Shown: positions 18,339 to 26,922, counted from the first letter of the stretch. The stretch is DNA of 64,000 nt from Epilithonimonas lactis (GCF_900110605.1 NZ_FOFI01000005.1:255961-319960), one strand, 5' to 3'. Notes: generated by a model from the sequence alone, not told the origin. Numbers and translations are program-made.

Positions 18339-19409
18339 TTATAAAAAATCCAGCGGGCTTTTTACCTTGGTTTTAGAAATATCGGTAATGTGTGTATAAA
18401 TCTGTGTCGTTCTGATAGAATTGTGCCCCAGAAGTTCCTGCAGGAAACGGATATCGGCTCCACTTTCCATCAGATGTGTCGCATAGGAATGGCGCAAACC
18501 GTGCACACCAATGCTTTTGTTGATCTTTGACTTCCTCATTGCTTGTTTGAAGACGCTCTGAACACTTCTAACCGTGTAGGCCCCGCCATATTGCCCTTCG
18601 AAGAGAAAATCTTTTGGGCGATATTCTTTGTAATAACTGCGGAGCAGTGTCAGGATAGACTCGGGCAAATTGGTATATCTGTCTTTTTTACCTTTGGCAC
18701 CTGCAATGAGAACCAGCATATTCCCACTATTGATATGTTCGACTTTTAGATTCACAATCTCGCTTACACGCAATCCCATCCCATAGGAGAGCTTGAGCAT
18801 CAGGAGATGTTTCTGATTTTCGGTGTTCTCAAATATTTTTCTAATCTCTGCCTGTGACAGCATTTTCGGAAGCTGTTTTGGGGTTTTGGGGCGCGGGATG
18901 TCAAAGAACATTTTGGATTTTTTGCGCACTTGCTCAAAATAGAATTTCACAGCATTGATCCTGCTATTCAAATGGTTTTCCTTGATTTTTTCTTTGTCGA
19001 GACAATAGAGGAAATAATCTTTCAACCTATCTTCTGAAAGATCGTCAACTGAAATTTTTTTTAGAATTCGTAGCAGATGTGCAAACTCTGTGATATAGGT
19101 CCGGATGGTATTCTTGCTGTAGGCCTTTAATTTTAAGCAATCCACATAATCTGAGAATGCTTTTTGGTTTACCTGCTCTATCTCGGATCGTATTTGGCTT
19201 CCCCACTCTTCCCGATCCAGCTTGAGTGCGTCCCTCAAGGTTGGGAGATCTGGCAAGTGCCAAGCCTTGTTGGTATTGCTCCACTTAGAAGATGGGAATG
19301 CTTTTCGAAGTTCCTGGATCAAGACATCCTTCTTTTCGAAACGGATCCAAATGACGTTTTTGTCTCTATGATTTCCGAAGCTGAAATTGTATAAATCTAA
19401 ATTCATCAC
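18339..19409 (-). CDS. Tyrosine recombinase of the cassette array (IntI-like candidate)
   Basis: 356 aa. Residues 1-75 form an extra N-terminal domain seen in Bacteroidota integrases; 80-165 is the SAM-like core-binding domain; 185-356 the catalytic domain with R214 (GMGLRVSE), K239 region (GAKGKKDR), H303, R306, H329 and nucleophile Y338. The C-terminus (IYTHITDISKTKVKSPLDFL) closely recalls IntI enzymes. However, between residues 249 and 303 there is no room for the extra IntI patch. The gene is transcribed away from the cassette array, with its start 175 bases from the first cassette junction, exactly the integron layout. It could instead be a XerD-like or phage-type recombinase unrelated to the array. 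Confidence 0.85.
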   Translation of the reverse strand: MMNLDLYNFSFGNHRDKNVIWIRFEKKDVLIQELRKAFPSSKWSNTNKAWHLPDLPTLRDALKLDREEWGSQIRSEIEQVNQKAFSDYVDCLKLKAYSKNTIRTYITEFAHLLRILKKISVDDLSEDRLKDYFLYCLDKEKIKENHLNSRINAVKFYFEQVRKKSKMFFDIPRPKTPKQLPKMLSQAEIRKIFENTENQKHLLMLKLSYGMGLRVSEIVNLKVEHINSGNMLVLIAGAKGKKDRYTNLPESILTLLRSYYKEYRPKDFLFEGQYGGAYTVRSVQSVFKQAMRKSKINKSIGVHGLRHSYATHLMESGADIRFLQELLGHNSIRTTQIYTHITDISKTKVKSPLDFL

Positions 19410-19423
19410 TTAAAATATTGTTA

Positions 19424-19490
19424 TTCGCATTTTCAATAGATATAAACAGACCTAAAGCGAGGAGGAGAAAAAATCTATTCATAATGCGAA
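19424..19490. repeat. Imperfect inverted repeat upstream of the recombinase gene
   Basis: TTCGCATTTTCAATAGAT (19424-19441) and ATCTATTCATAATGCGAA (19473-19490) are complementary at 16 of 18 positions with 31 bases between. Placed just before the recombinase start, they could be an operator or a recombinase-binding arm of the attI region. Confidence 0.6.
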
Positions 19491-19548
19491 GTATAAAAAT
19501 AATAAAAAAACTAATGATTTCACCTATTTGTTGATAATATCAAAATAA

Positions 19549-19579
19549 TTTGTGGAATTGTTAGACTTTCGTATATTTG
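19549..19579 (+). promoter_or_regulatory. Candidate cassette promoter (Pc-like)
   Basis: TATATTTG (19572-19579) matches the Bacteroidota -7 box TAnnTTTG, and TTTG at 19549-19552 lies 19 bases upstream, matching the -33 spacing. Transcription would start within a few bases of the first cassette junction (19583/19584), so this promoter would drive the array as Pc does in integrons. Confidence 0.6.
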
Positions 19580-19582
19580 AGT

Positions 19583-19591
19583 GTTAGCGGT
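19583..19591 (+). other. attI-like first junction
   Basis: GTTAGCGGT marks the start of the first cassette; the cut would fall after the G (19583). The first cassette's own end (20505-20513, ACCGCTAAC) is exactly complementary. A second GTTAGAC core lies at 19560-19566. Confidence 0.65.
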
Positions 19592-19617
19592 AATTTTAAC
19601 CAAACACCCTAAATAAA

Positions 19618-20499
19618 ATGAAATTATTTGAAATTGGAGACGGACTAAAATCTATAAAAGTATCGAGCAACTATTTTGCAGAAAGAGAAAATGATGGAAC
19701 AGTCATTTTATACGACCCTGAAATTGATTTTGCAGAAATCAGAGTTAGTGTAATTACGGTTGAACCTAAAGATAACTCGGATTTGCAGGCAATGTATAGA
19801 AGAGTAATTGAATTAGCTAAAGAAAAGGAAATCGAAATAAATATTATCGATGAGAAAAGTTATTATAGTTATGTTGAACAAAACCAAAAAGATGGCTTGA
19901 CAATTTTCTATTTTGAAGTTGGCTATCTTAACCACCTTATTATAATTAGTGTTACAACTAACGCTGAGTATGCTCAAAATAATGAAGAGAATGTTGAAAA
20001 TGTATTGAGTGATATTAACAGTTTTATATCTACTATAAAAGAAACAAATCTTGAAAGTCAAAACATTTTTGAACCAATATATAGTGATATTGATGATATA
20101 AATGAAAGGATTAAAAAAATATTAAACATTAGTGAGGACGAAATAGATAACTATCACAATACCGACAAAACAATTCCTTTAATACAAAAAATCATTAACG
20201 AAAATACATTTCAAGCTGACAATATATATGAACTTCAATCTTTAGGAATTGCTCTAGGAGATTATATTTCTCACAAAAATAATGACTTTCATTGGGCTGT
20301 AGTTAGAGATGAGTATGGAAGAGATATTTGTTTGCAATATAAAACATTAGCATTAACCATTTTTCCACTGACGATGATTTCCAAAAGAATTGAAGATGGA
20401 GAAAATGTGAATGTATCAGAATTATATTCTAACCTTTTGCACAAGATTAATGAATTATCAATTAGTGGAGATTTTGCAGAATTAGACCATAATAATTAA
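19618..20499 (+). CDS. Cassette 1: DUF3806-like protein
   Basis: 293 aa, no signal peptide. The C-terminal part (YELQSLGIALGDYISHKNND, then WAVVRDEYGRDICLQYKTLA and FPLTMISKRIEDGE) resembles DUF3806, a domain of unknown function found with immunity- and effector-like genes. The N-terminal 130 residues form mixed strands and helices I do not recognise. It is the promoter-proximal cassette gene, with the ATG 35 bases after the junction, so it should be the best expressed. Confidence 0.75.
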   Translation: MKLFEIGDGLKSIKVSSNYFAERENDGTVILYDPEIDFAEIRVSVITVEPKDNSDLQAMYRRVIELAKEKEIEINIIDEKSYYSYVEQNQKDGLTIFYFEVGYLNHLIIISVTTNAEYAQNNEENVENVLSDINSFISTIKETNLESQNIFEPIYSDIDDINERIKKILNISEDEIDNYHNTDKTIPLIQKIINENTFQADNIYELQSLGIALGDYISHKNNDFHWAVVRDEYGRDICLQYKTLALTIFPLTMISKRIEDGENVNVSELYSNLLHKINELSISGDFAELDHNN

Positions 20500-20504
20500 A
20501 AACT

Positions 20505-20640
20505 ACCGCTAACAAGGGTTTTGCAATAGTGGGGCGAAACTGCAAAGTTCAACGGTAGTTCTTCGATTCAACTTTTGTGCAAAATTGAAGTTTTGTGCTT
20601 CGATTGCCCCACCATCGCAAAGCCCCGAAACGTTAGCTAC
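20505..20640 (+). repeat. attC-like site 1
   Basis: Starts ACCGCTAAC, ends GTTAGCTAC. The inner stem pairs GGGTTTTGCAATAGTGGGGC with GCCCCACCATCGCAAAGCCC (about 17 of 20 pairs), with a hairpin-rich centre. The start core matches the first bases of cassette 1, not those of cassette 2. Confidence 0.85.
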
Positions 20641-20656
20641 AATATTATTAAACGCC

Positions 20657-21175
20657 GTGTTAAAAAGAATTTTTCAGATTTTTGTTTTATTATTCAATTC
20701 ATTTTTGTTTGGACAAAATGAACAAATTGCTATTACTGAAATTATAAAAATGAGTAAAATCCCGACATTCAACACATTTATTAATTCTGAGATTTTAGTA
20801 TACAAAAAACAAGACTTAACAAAATCTATTGCATTTACTTTATATGATTATTACTATTGCGATGTAAATAAAGCTAACGAAATTCTAAACATACAAAAAT
20901 TCAAGTTTGATTTTGAAGATTTGCCGATTTCTTATGAAAATGCTGAGACTGAAAAAGGTCTATTAAAACCAAAATTGAAATTCGATAAAAGATTTTTAAA
21001 AAAGAATCAAAAATATATCGTTACAGTTTTTGAGTCAATAAAAGTTTCTGATTTTGAATATATAACAAGAATTAACTATTCCGAAAAATCTAAAAATTAT
21101 ATAACAACTAATTTTTATGTGCGAACAAATAAGTCAAAAGTCGTTGATATTTGTGAGCAAACAACAGAATTCTAA
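20657..21175 (+). CDS. Cassette 2: secreted hypothetical protein
   Basis: A GTG start at 20657 gives 172 aa with a clear signal peptide (LKRIFQIFVLLFNSFLFGQ). An ATG-like start further upstream would read through the preceding attC-like site and is rejected. The mature protein is rich in Lys, Phe and Tyr and shows no known motif. It lies 17 bases after the attC core, as is common for cassette genes. Function unknown. Confidence 0.65.
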   Translation: MLKRIFQIFVLLFNSFLFGQNEQIAITEIIKMSKIPTFNTFINSEILVYKKQDLTKSIAFTLYDYYYCDVNKANEILNIQKFKFDFEDLPISYENAETEKGLLKPKLKFDKRFLKKNQKYIVTVFESIKVSDFEYITRINYSEKSKNYITTNFYVRTNKSKVVDICEQTTEF

Positions 21176-21182
21176 AAATACT

Positions 21183-21318
21183 GTAGCTAACAAGGGTTTT
21201 GCAATAGTGGGGCGAAACTGCAAAGTTCAACGGCAGTTCTTCGGTTCAACTTTTGTGCAAAATTGAAGATTTTTGCTTCGATTGCCCCACCATCGCAAAG
21301 CCCCAAAACGTTAGCGGC
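21183..21318 (+). repeat. attC-like site 2
   Basis: Starts GTAGCTAAC, ends GTTAGCGGC. The start core is exactly complementary to the first bases of cassette 2 (GTTAGCTAC at its left junction). Same inner stem as site 1. Confidence 0.85.
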
Positions 21319-21357
21319 AAGCACAAAACAACACTACAAAAGTATACAAATCACAAA

Positions 21358-22518
21358 ATGGAGAAAATAATTTTTGAACTATCAAACGAACAACGACAAT
21401 ATTTAGGACTTACACCAGTTGAAAATAACTGGGAGCTTGTGAAATTATTTGACAGTTATGTATATTTTGATGGAGACATTATCCGTAAAGAAATTACTGT
21501 TAATGAACAAGCCTATACCGAACGTGACCTTAATGAAAAAACAGCTGAACACAGAACCATTCTATTACCAAAAACAGAAAAAGGAAAACCAAAAAAGCTC
21601 AACTATACTGCTACACAATCCTTTAAAGGAATAGGTGTTTATTTTTCATTCTCAAGTGATTATCTGACTATCTCGAACTATACAACACAAACAACTTATT
21701 ACTCAGAAAATTTTGAAGATAAAAAACTTGACTACCTAAAAATTTGGTTAGAAAAATGGATTTCTGAGACAACTAGTGGAGATTTAGCGGAAATTACAGC
21801 TTTTAAAAATGCAGACCGCAAACACTGTAAATTTCAGGAAGGCGACTTTTTTGCCTTTAAAATTGACAGAAGGAACTACGCTTTTGGTAGAATTTTAATT
21901 GATGTTTCTAAACGAACAAAAACCGATAATCTAAAAGAAAATAAAAACTATGGCCTAACCCACTTAATGGGAAAAGCGCTAATTGTAAAACTCTATCACA
22001 AGATTAGCAATAATCTCGATGTTGATTTGAATGAATTATCAAAGACATTAGCTTTGCCATCACAAGCGGTTATGGATAATCAATTTTATTATGGAGAGAA
22101 ATTTGTAATTGGACATAAATCACTTGAAATGTCAGAATATGATATGCTTATTTCTTACAGCAAAAGCATTAGTTCTGATGAAAAAAATCTCATCTATCTA
22201 CAGTACGGATTTATTTACAAAGAAATGAATATTTCAAAGTTTGATAAGTATTTAAAAATAGAAGATAAGAGTTTGTATGGTGGATACAACGAAAATCCAT
22301 TTAGAAAAGAAGGAATCGGATTTGGTTTGGACATTGAAGAACTTAAAGAATGTATCGCAGAAAAATCTAATAAACCATATTGGAATAGTAACCATAGATA
22401 TGACATCAAATATGATTTGCGAAACCCAATCAACCTTGATACAAAAAGAGAAATATTTTCGGCTTTTGGACTTGATGCTGACAAAACGTACGAACAGAAC
22501 TTAGCGCTAACAAAATGA
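21358..22518 (+). CDS. Cassette 3: Imm26-like protein
   Basis: 386 aa, cytoplasmic. The ATG at 21358 (MEKIIFELSNEQRQYLGL) is used; the longer frame from 21253 encodes attC sequence. About residues 160-190, the segment KFQEGDFFAFKIDRRNYAFG with GRILIDVSKR after it matches the core of Imm26-type proteins, predicted immunity proteins against polymorphic toxins. The C-terminal half (GGYNENPFRKEGIGFGLDIE) may be a second domain of the same protein. No toxin gene is nearby, so a stand-alone protective role is an inference. Confidence 0.7.
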   Translation: MEKIIFELSNEQRQYLGLTPVENNWELVKLFDSYVYFDGDIIRKEITVNEQAYTERDLNEKTAEHRTILLPKTEKGKPKKLNYTATQSFKGIGVYFSFSSDYLTISNYTTQTTYYSENFEDKKLDYLKIWLEKWISETTSGDLAEITAFKNADRKHCKFQEGDFFAFKIDRRNYAFGRILIDVSKRTKTDNLKENKNYGLTHLMGKALIVKLYHKISNNLDVDLNELSKTLALPSQAVMDNQFYYGEKFVIGHKSLEMSEYDMLISYSKSISSDEKNLIYLQYGFIYKEMNISKFDKYLKIEDKSLYGGYNENPFRKEGIGFGLDIEELKECIAEKSNKPYWNSNHRYDIKYDLRNPINLDTKREIFSAFGLDADKTYEQNLALTK

Positions 22519-22530
22519 CCGAAATTGCCA

Positions 22531-22667
22531 GCCGATAACAGGGGTTTTGCAATAGTGGGGCGAAACTGCAAAGTTCAACGGTAGTTCTTCGATTAAACTT
22601 TTGTACAAAATTGAGGTTTTGTGGCTTCGATTGCCCCACCATCGCAAAGCCCCGAAACGTTATGTGC
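22531..22667 (+). repeat. attC-like site 3
   Basis: Starts GCCGATAAC, ends GTTATGTGC. One mismatch to the complement of cassette 3's first bases (GTTAGCGGC). The spacer after the core has GGGG instead of GGG. Confidence 0.85.
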
Positions 22668-22709
22668 AAGCTACAAAAAACACGCAAACAGACATTGACA
22701 AATTAAGAT

Positions 22710-23462
22710 ATGAGAACAGATACCGAATATGTTGATTTAGATTTTGAAGAATTTCAGAAAATAAATTCACCGTATGAACTTCATAAATTGGCTATAAAAT
22801 GCTACTTCTACATACAAGAATGGATTGTAGAAAGCAAAATTTGTAGTGAAGCAACTGCACTAATGTTGTTTTGGAACAACAATCCCTTTGAACATATTCG
22901 CATTGGTTGGAAAACAAGAAAAGGAACAAATGAAAACTTTGACCTAATCAAAACGATAATAACAAATTTTGAAAAAGGATTTTATCTAAAAACCGATATC
23001 AGTTACGACCCATCAGAAAAGATTTCACAAGAAGAAAAAATTCCAAATATTGTATTACAACCAAGCAATGGAGAAGAACCATTTACTTATTTGGAAGAAA
23101 AAGAAGTGCATAGTTGGTTTGGAGAGTATCTACAAACACAAATTCACCGTTGCGACAGCACAATAGAATTATATAATATTGCATTATTTTTGAAGCACAG
23201 AGAATTTAACGTCTATACAACAATAATTGAGCACAAATTCTGTGATAAAGCGATTGCTCTATTAATCTATTGGCGACTTGAAAAATATTCCTCTTTAAGT
23301 TTGTATGCTGAAGATTGGTTTGAAATAAAGCCAATTATGGAACAAATAATTAAAAAACTTGAAAGCAATGAATATAAAGACGTTTTAGCTTATGACCCAA
23401 ACATAGAAATAAAGCCAATTAAGTGGGAAATCCCAAAGTATTTGTTTGACAAGATAATTTAA
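22710..23462 (+). CDS. Cassette 4: tandem DUF4274-like protein
   Basis: 250 aa, cytoplasmic. Two similar halves are visible: YELHKLAIKCYFYIQEWIVE followed by CSEATALMLFWNNNPFEHI (residues 22-62), and IELYNIALFLKHREFN followed by CDKAIALLIYWRLEKYSSL (about 150-200). This D/S-x-A-x-A-L-x-x-(F/Y)-W pattern is that of DUF4274, a small domain common among predicted immunity proteins. The similarity is by eye, so the family call is moderate. Confidence 0.65.
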   Translation: MRTDTEYVDLDFEEFQKINSPYELHKLAIKCYFYIQEWIVESKICSEATALMLFWNNNPFEHIRIGWKTRKGTNENFDLIKTIITNFEKGFYLKTDISYDPSEKISQEEKIPNIVLQPSNGEEPFTYLEEKEVHSWFGEYLQTQIHRCDSTIELYNIALFLKHREFNVYTTIIEHKFCDKAIALLIYWRLEKYSSLSLYAEDWFEIKPIMEQIIKKLESNEYKDVLAYDPNIEIKPIKWEIPKYLFDKII

Positions 23463-23485
23463 ATAACAAAATATGGGATAAGCCT

Positions 23486-23621
23486 GCACATAACAAGGGT
23501 TTTGCAATAGTGGGGCGAAACTGCAAAGTTCAACGGTTGTTCTTCGGTTCAACCTTTGTGCAAAATTGAAGTTTTTTGCTTCGATTGCCCCACCATCGCA
23601 AAGCCCCGAAACGTTAGCCGT
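23486..23621 (+). repeat. attC-like site 4
   Basis: Starts GCACATAAC, ends GTTAGCCGT. The start core is exactly complementary to cassette 4's first bases (GTTATGTGC). Confidence 0.85.
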
Positions 23622-23636
23622 CATATTATCCAGACT

Positions 23637-24338
23637 ATGTACACTATTGGACAAACAAACCCTTTGACAGAAAGCGACATTCAAAATATTGAACTGTTGA
23701 CACCAATACCATTACCTTTAGATTATAAACAATTTCTAAAAAGTTATGGTTTTGGCAGTATAAATGAAATATTAATGATAACACAACCAGATGAGCAATA
23801 CATAAAATTGAACTTTGGTGATTATTTGGACTTATGGAATTTGACTGAAATCGAAAAGGAAGAAACATTAAATGGACTTACAATTGCAACAACAATTGAT
23901 GGAGATATAATCATTGTAGTAAACAGTAAAGAAAATCCAATTAAACTATTGCCACGACATTCAAAAAATCCTTTACATTTTGATAATTTTCAACAGGTTA
24001 TAGACCATTATGACAATCAGTACCAATTCTTGAACGATTTGTACTTTGACACCTATTATAATTATGAACAAGAAAACATAAGTTTCATTAGAAACGGAAT
24101 ACTCAACAAAGCTCTATTCAAAATAATCTATCAAAATATTCTTAATATTGTTTCCTACGAGAAAGTTTACAACCTTGAAAGCCAACCAAAATATATTATT
24201 CAAAAAATTGGTGGTTGGATATACTTTGACAATATCAGTAAAAGCTCTATAAGAATAAAATTCCAAAGACAGCTCAAATCAGAAGCAGACAAAATAATTG
24301 AGTATATTAATACCGAGATTGACAAATACGACGGCTAA
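23637..24338 (+). CDS. Cassette 5: SUKH (SMI1/KNR4) family protein
   Basis: 233 aa. The start at 23637 (MYTIGQTNPLTESDIQNIEL) is 24 bases past the junction; the longer frame from 23556 runs through the attC site and is rejected. Residues 15-60 carry the SUKH signature: LTPIPLPLDYKQFLKSYGFG followed by a strand and an acidic segment. SUKH proteins are a large class of predicted immunity proteins of bacterial toxin systems. The stop codon lies inside the start core of the next attC-like site. Confidence 0.8.
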   Translation: MYTIGQTNPLTESDIQNIELLTPIPLPLDYKQFLKSYGFGSINEILMITQPDEQYIKLNFGDYLDLWNLTEIEKEETLNGLTIATTIDGDIIIVVNSKENPIKLLPRHSKNPLHFDNFQQVIDHYDNQYQFLNDLYFDTYYNYEQENISFIRNGILNKALFKIIYQNILNIVSYEKVYNLESQPKYIIQKIGGWIYFDNISKSSIRIKFQRQLKSEADKIIEYINTEIDKYDG

Positions 24339-24466
24339 CAAGGGTTTTGCAATAGTGGGGCGAAACTACAAAGTTCAACAGTTGTTCCGCGGTTCAACTT
24401 TTGTGCAAAATTGAAGATTTGCGCTTCGATTACCCCACCATCGCAAAGCCCCGAAACGTTATAGGC
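24331..24466 (+). repeat. attC-like site 5
   Basis: Starts ACGGCTAAC, ends GTTATAGGC. The start core is exactly complementary to the cassette's first bases (GTTAGCCGT). The TAA stop of the cassette gene is part of this core. Confidence 0.85.
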
Positions 24467-24498
24467 CATTTAAAGACACACTTCCATAACATAGACGA

Positions 24499-25323
24499 AT
24501 GAAAACAAATTTTGAAAACTGGAATACAGAACTTGAAAAAGTTTGGAATTTAAAAACAGAAGAAGATTGTGTAAAATTTAGTGATTTAATGTATTCATTA
24601 AATGGCGATGAAGATGAGACTTATCTAAATAAGCTAATTGACACTGTAAGATTAAAAGAAGATTTTGGACTTTATGAAAGTTTGTATAATGCAGTTTGGG
24701 CGTTCCCACCAGAATTGGTCGGGCAGATATTAGCCAAACGACTTCCTGAATTTCAAAAAAGAATAGGAAAATCTGACCAAGTTTTTAGATTTTATATTCC
24801 AATTCCGAATAATGAAGATACATTGAACGGTTTTATAGAGGAAGCTAAAAATTGGACTACAACTGAAAAAAGAACTTCATTATCTGCTATAGAAAATTGG
24901 TTTGTAGAGGATGAAGAGTGGGAAACTGTTTTAAAAAAACTAGGCAAAACTATCTCAAAACCTAAAGAAGATGCTATTCCTGAATATTGGGAGGAAAATT
25001 GGAAAAGAAGATTTGAAGATGGTAGAAAAAAAGGTGGAGAATATTCTATAAGTGGTATATTTTGGAAAAAGGGAAAGAAGGAATGGCTTGAAGATTTAGA
25101 TTTCTTAATGGAAGTTTTAGCTTTAAATCTTGGTAAAGATTGGCGACAAATCGACACGATGACAAACGCTCTCTGGTTTTTTGCCAAAACTACAGTTTAT
25201 CCAATTTTTGTTCAAAAACTAAAAGAATTATCAATTGAAAAACAATCAAAAATTCTTGACAACATTAAGAAAGTTAATAAAAAGAAATTTAAACAATTAA
25301 GTGAAGAAATAAACGGCATATAA
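24499..25323 (+). CDS. Cassette 6: hypothetical protein
   Basis: 274 aa, acidic and Trp-rich (FENWNTELEKVWNLKTEEDC, ENWFVEDEEWETVLKKLGK). It contains helical repeats such as ESLYNAVWAFPPELVGQILA, which could fit an immunity-type or HEAT-like helical protein, but I do not recognise a family. Cytoplasmic. Its stop TAA lies inside the next attC core. Confidence 0.7.
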   Translation: MKTNFENWNTELEKVWNLKTEEDCVKFSDLMYSLNGDEDETYLNKLIDTVRLKEDFGLYESLYNAVWAFPPELVGQILAKRLPEFQKRIGKSDQVFRFYIPIPNNEDTLNGFIEEAKNWTTTEKRTSLSAIENWFVEDEEWETVLKKLGKTISKPKEDAIPEYWEENWKRRFEDGRKKGGEYSISGIFWKKGKKEWLEDLDFLMEVLALNLGKDWRQIDTMTNALWFFAKTTVYPIFVQKLKELSIEKQSKILDNIKKVNKKKFKQLSEEINGI

Positions 25324-25451
25324 CAAGGGTTTTGCGATAGTGGGGCAAAACTGCAAAGTTCAAGAGTTGTGCTTCGGTTCAACATTTGTGCAAAATTGAA
25401 GATTTGTGCTTCGATTGCCCCACCATCGCAAAGCCCCAAAACGTTGGTGGC
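25316..25451 (+). repeat. attC-like site 6
   Basis: Starts GCATATAAC, ends GTTGGTGGC. One mismatch to the complement of the cassette start (GTTATAGGCC compared over ten bases). Confidence 0.85.
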
Positions 25452-25485
25452 AATATTAACCGAACAGACCTTAAAAACAGAAAAA

Positions 25486-26004
25486 ATGGAATTACCGAAA
25501 TTTAGATACAGTCCTAACGCATTCGAACTTGACATTTTCGAAAATGTAGAAGGAACCTGTTCTGTCTGCAATGAAAAAAGACAAATCAAATATACAAGTT
25601 CATTTTATAGCGTTGACGAACCCGAATATATTTGTCCTTGGTGCATCGCAGACGGAAAAGCATCGGAAAAATACGAGGGAGAGTTCAATGATTATGAAGG
25701 AATTGAAAATTCAGAGAATATTGAAAAAGAACTTTTATTACAAGCAAGTGAAAGAACGCCAAGTTATACAAGTTGGCAACAAGAAGTTTGGCTAACACAT
25801 TGTAACGAACCTTGTGCTTTTGTTGGGTATGCTGACACAAAGACGATAGAGCCTCTAATGGAAGAATTAAATGACGATATTGAAAATAATGGCTATGACC
25901 CTGATTTTATAAAAAGTAGTTTAACAAAAGACGGAAGTTTAGTTGGCTATTTGTTTCAATGTGTAAATTGTAACCAACACCGACTTCACGTTGACTGTGA
26001 CTAA
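25486..26004 (+). CDS. Cassette 7: CbrC-family protein
   Basis: 172 aa from the ATG at 25486 (MELPKFRYSPNAFELDIFEN). Two Cys pairs, CSVC (25/28) and CPWC (50/53), sit in the pattern of the CbrC/UPF0167 family, and the C-terminus FQCVNCNQHRLHVDCD is also typical. In enteric bacteria, CbrC has been linked to colicin E2 tolerance, so a protective role fits the other cassette genes. Metal binding is likely but not shown. Confidence 0.88.
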   Translation: MELPKFRYSPNAFELDIFENVEGTCSVCNEKRQIKYTSSFYSVDEPEYICPWCIADGKASEKYEGEFNDYEGIENSENIEKELLLQASERTPSYTSWQQEVWLTHCNEPCAFVGYADTKTIEPLMEELNDDIENNGYDPDFIKSSLTKDGSLVGYLFQCVNCNQHRLHVDCD

Positions 26005-26019
26005 ATGAATAAAAATACT

Positions 26020-26155
26020 GCTACCAACAAGGGCTTGGCAATAGCGGGCTGAAAGTACAAAGTTCACGTTTTGTGCTTCGGTAGAAATTTATATTTTAGT
26101 TGAAAGTTTCCGCTTCGGTTTGCCCGCCATCGCCAATCCCCGAAACGTTAGCGGT
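26020..26155 (+). repeat. attC-like site 7 (second sequence type)
   Basis: Starts GCTACCAAC, ends GTTAGCGGT. One mismatch to the cassette start complement. The inner stem differs from sites 1-6 (GGGCTTGGCAATAGCGGGC with GCCCGCCATCGCCAATCCC), so it is a distinct attC type. Confidence 0.82.
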
Positions 26156-26198
26156 CAGACTTAAAGAACGTAACGAGAACAACCTTACAAGACATTGA

Positions 26199-26720
26199 AT
26201 GAAATTTTGGATTAGAATAATTTTACTGACAATCATTGATTTTGCAATAATTTGGTTGTGGGTTAAACAAATGAACCCTGACCCAAGCGTTTCAATTGGA
26301 ATTTTAATACTTGTTCCGTTTGTTGTTATCTTGAATTTGATTATTGCTTTGATTTTATACTTTATCAAAAAAGAATTTGTTTCTCTTTTTTTAGTCAATT
26401 CAATCATTGCTGGAATATTAATGTTCTATTTATTTGGTAAAGGCGTTGACAGATATCAAAATGAAAGACTAGAAAGTTGGAACTTTAGATTGCAAAATAC
26501 GACCTATAATATTACACACTGGAAACTCGAAAACACTTTTAGTATGAGTGAAAGTAATAATCCCGGTTCTTCAACAGGTTTTTTAGACGGAAAATTTATT
26601 AAAAAGGGAAACGAATATTATCTGCAGACAGACACAACTGAATTTATTATCAAAAACGGATATTTGTATAAATTTAGAAATGAAGGTGACAGTATAAAAT
26701 TGAACAAAATTAAAAGATAA
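26199..26720 (+). CDS. Cassette 8: membrane hypothetical protein
   Basis: 173 aa with three hydrophobic segments (about 4-22, 30-54, 57-74; for example IIDFAIIWLWVK and LVPFVVILNLIIALILYFI) and a soluble C-terminal part (YNITHWKLENTFSMSESNNP then strand-rich sequence). Likely an inner-membrane protein with a cytoplasmic or periplasmic tail. Family not recognised. Confidence 0.72.
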   Translation: MKFWIRIILLTIIDFAIIWLWVKQMNPDPSVSIGILILVPFVVILNLIIALILYFIKKEFVSLFLVNSIIAGILMFYLFGKGVDRYQNERLESWNFRLQNTTYNITHWKLENTFSMSESNNPGSSTGFLDGKFIKKGNEYYLQTDTTEFIIKNGYLYKFRNEGDSIKLNKIKR

Positions 26721-26740
26721 TCACATGATTAAAAGCCCGA

Positions 26741-26876
26741 ACCGCTAACAAGGGCTTTGCAATAGTGGGGCGAAACTGCAAAGTTCAGCGGTAGTTCTTC
26801 GGTTCAACTTTTGTACAAAATTGAAGTTTTGCGCTTCGATTGCCCCACCATCGCAAAGCCCCGAAACGTTGTGAAA
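26741..26876 (+). repeat. attC-like site 8
   Basis: Starts ACCGCTAAC, ends GTTGTGAAA. Exactly complementary to cassette 8's first bases (GTTAGCGGT). Same core pair as site 1. Confidence 0.85.
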
Positions 26877-26922
26877 TATGCTAACCAAACTTTCATCCAA
26901 ATTTGAAACGATAAAAAACCAA

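Noticed and set aside
18339..19409. A prophage or ICE integrase unrelated to the array
   Set aside because: No phage or conjugation genes are near it, no tRNA target is seen, and its divergent position next to the first cassette fits an integron. Not fully excluded, so mentioned as an alternative.
21253..21357. N-terminal extensions of cassette genes reading through the preceding attC-like site (also at 23556, 25369, 27900)
   Set aside because: The extra residues (MCKIE..CFDCPTIAKP type) are the translated attC repeat and are the same for unrelated genes, so downstream ATG or GTG starts were chosen.
22430..22687. Minus-strand frames across attC-like sites (also at 23385, 25212, 27746)
   Set aside because: They encode the reverse of the repeat (SFAPLLQNPCY type) followed by antisense of the next gene; no independent coding signal.
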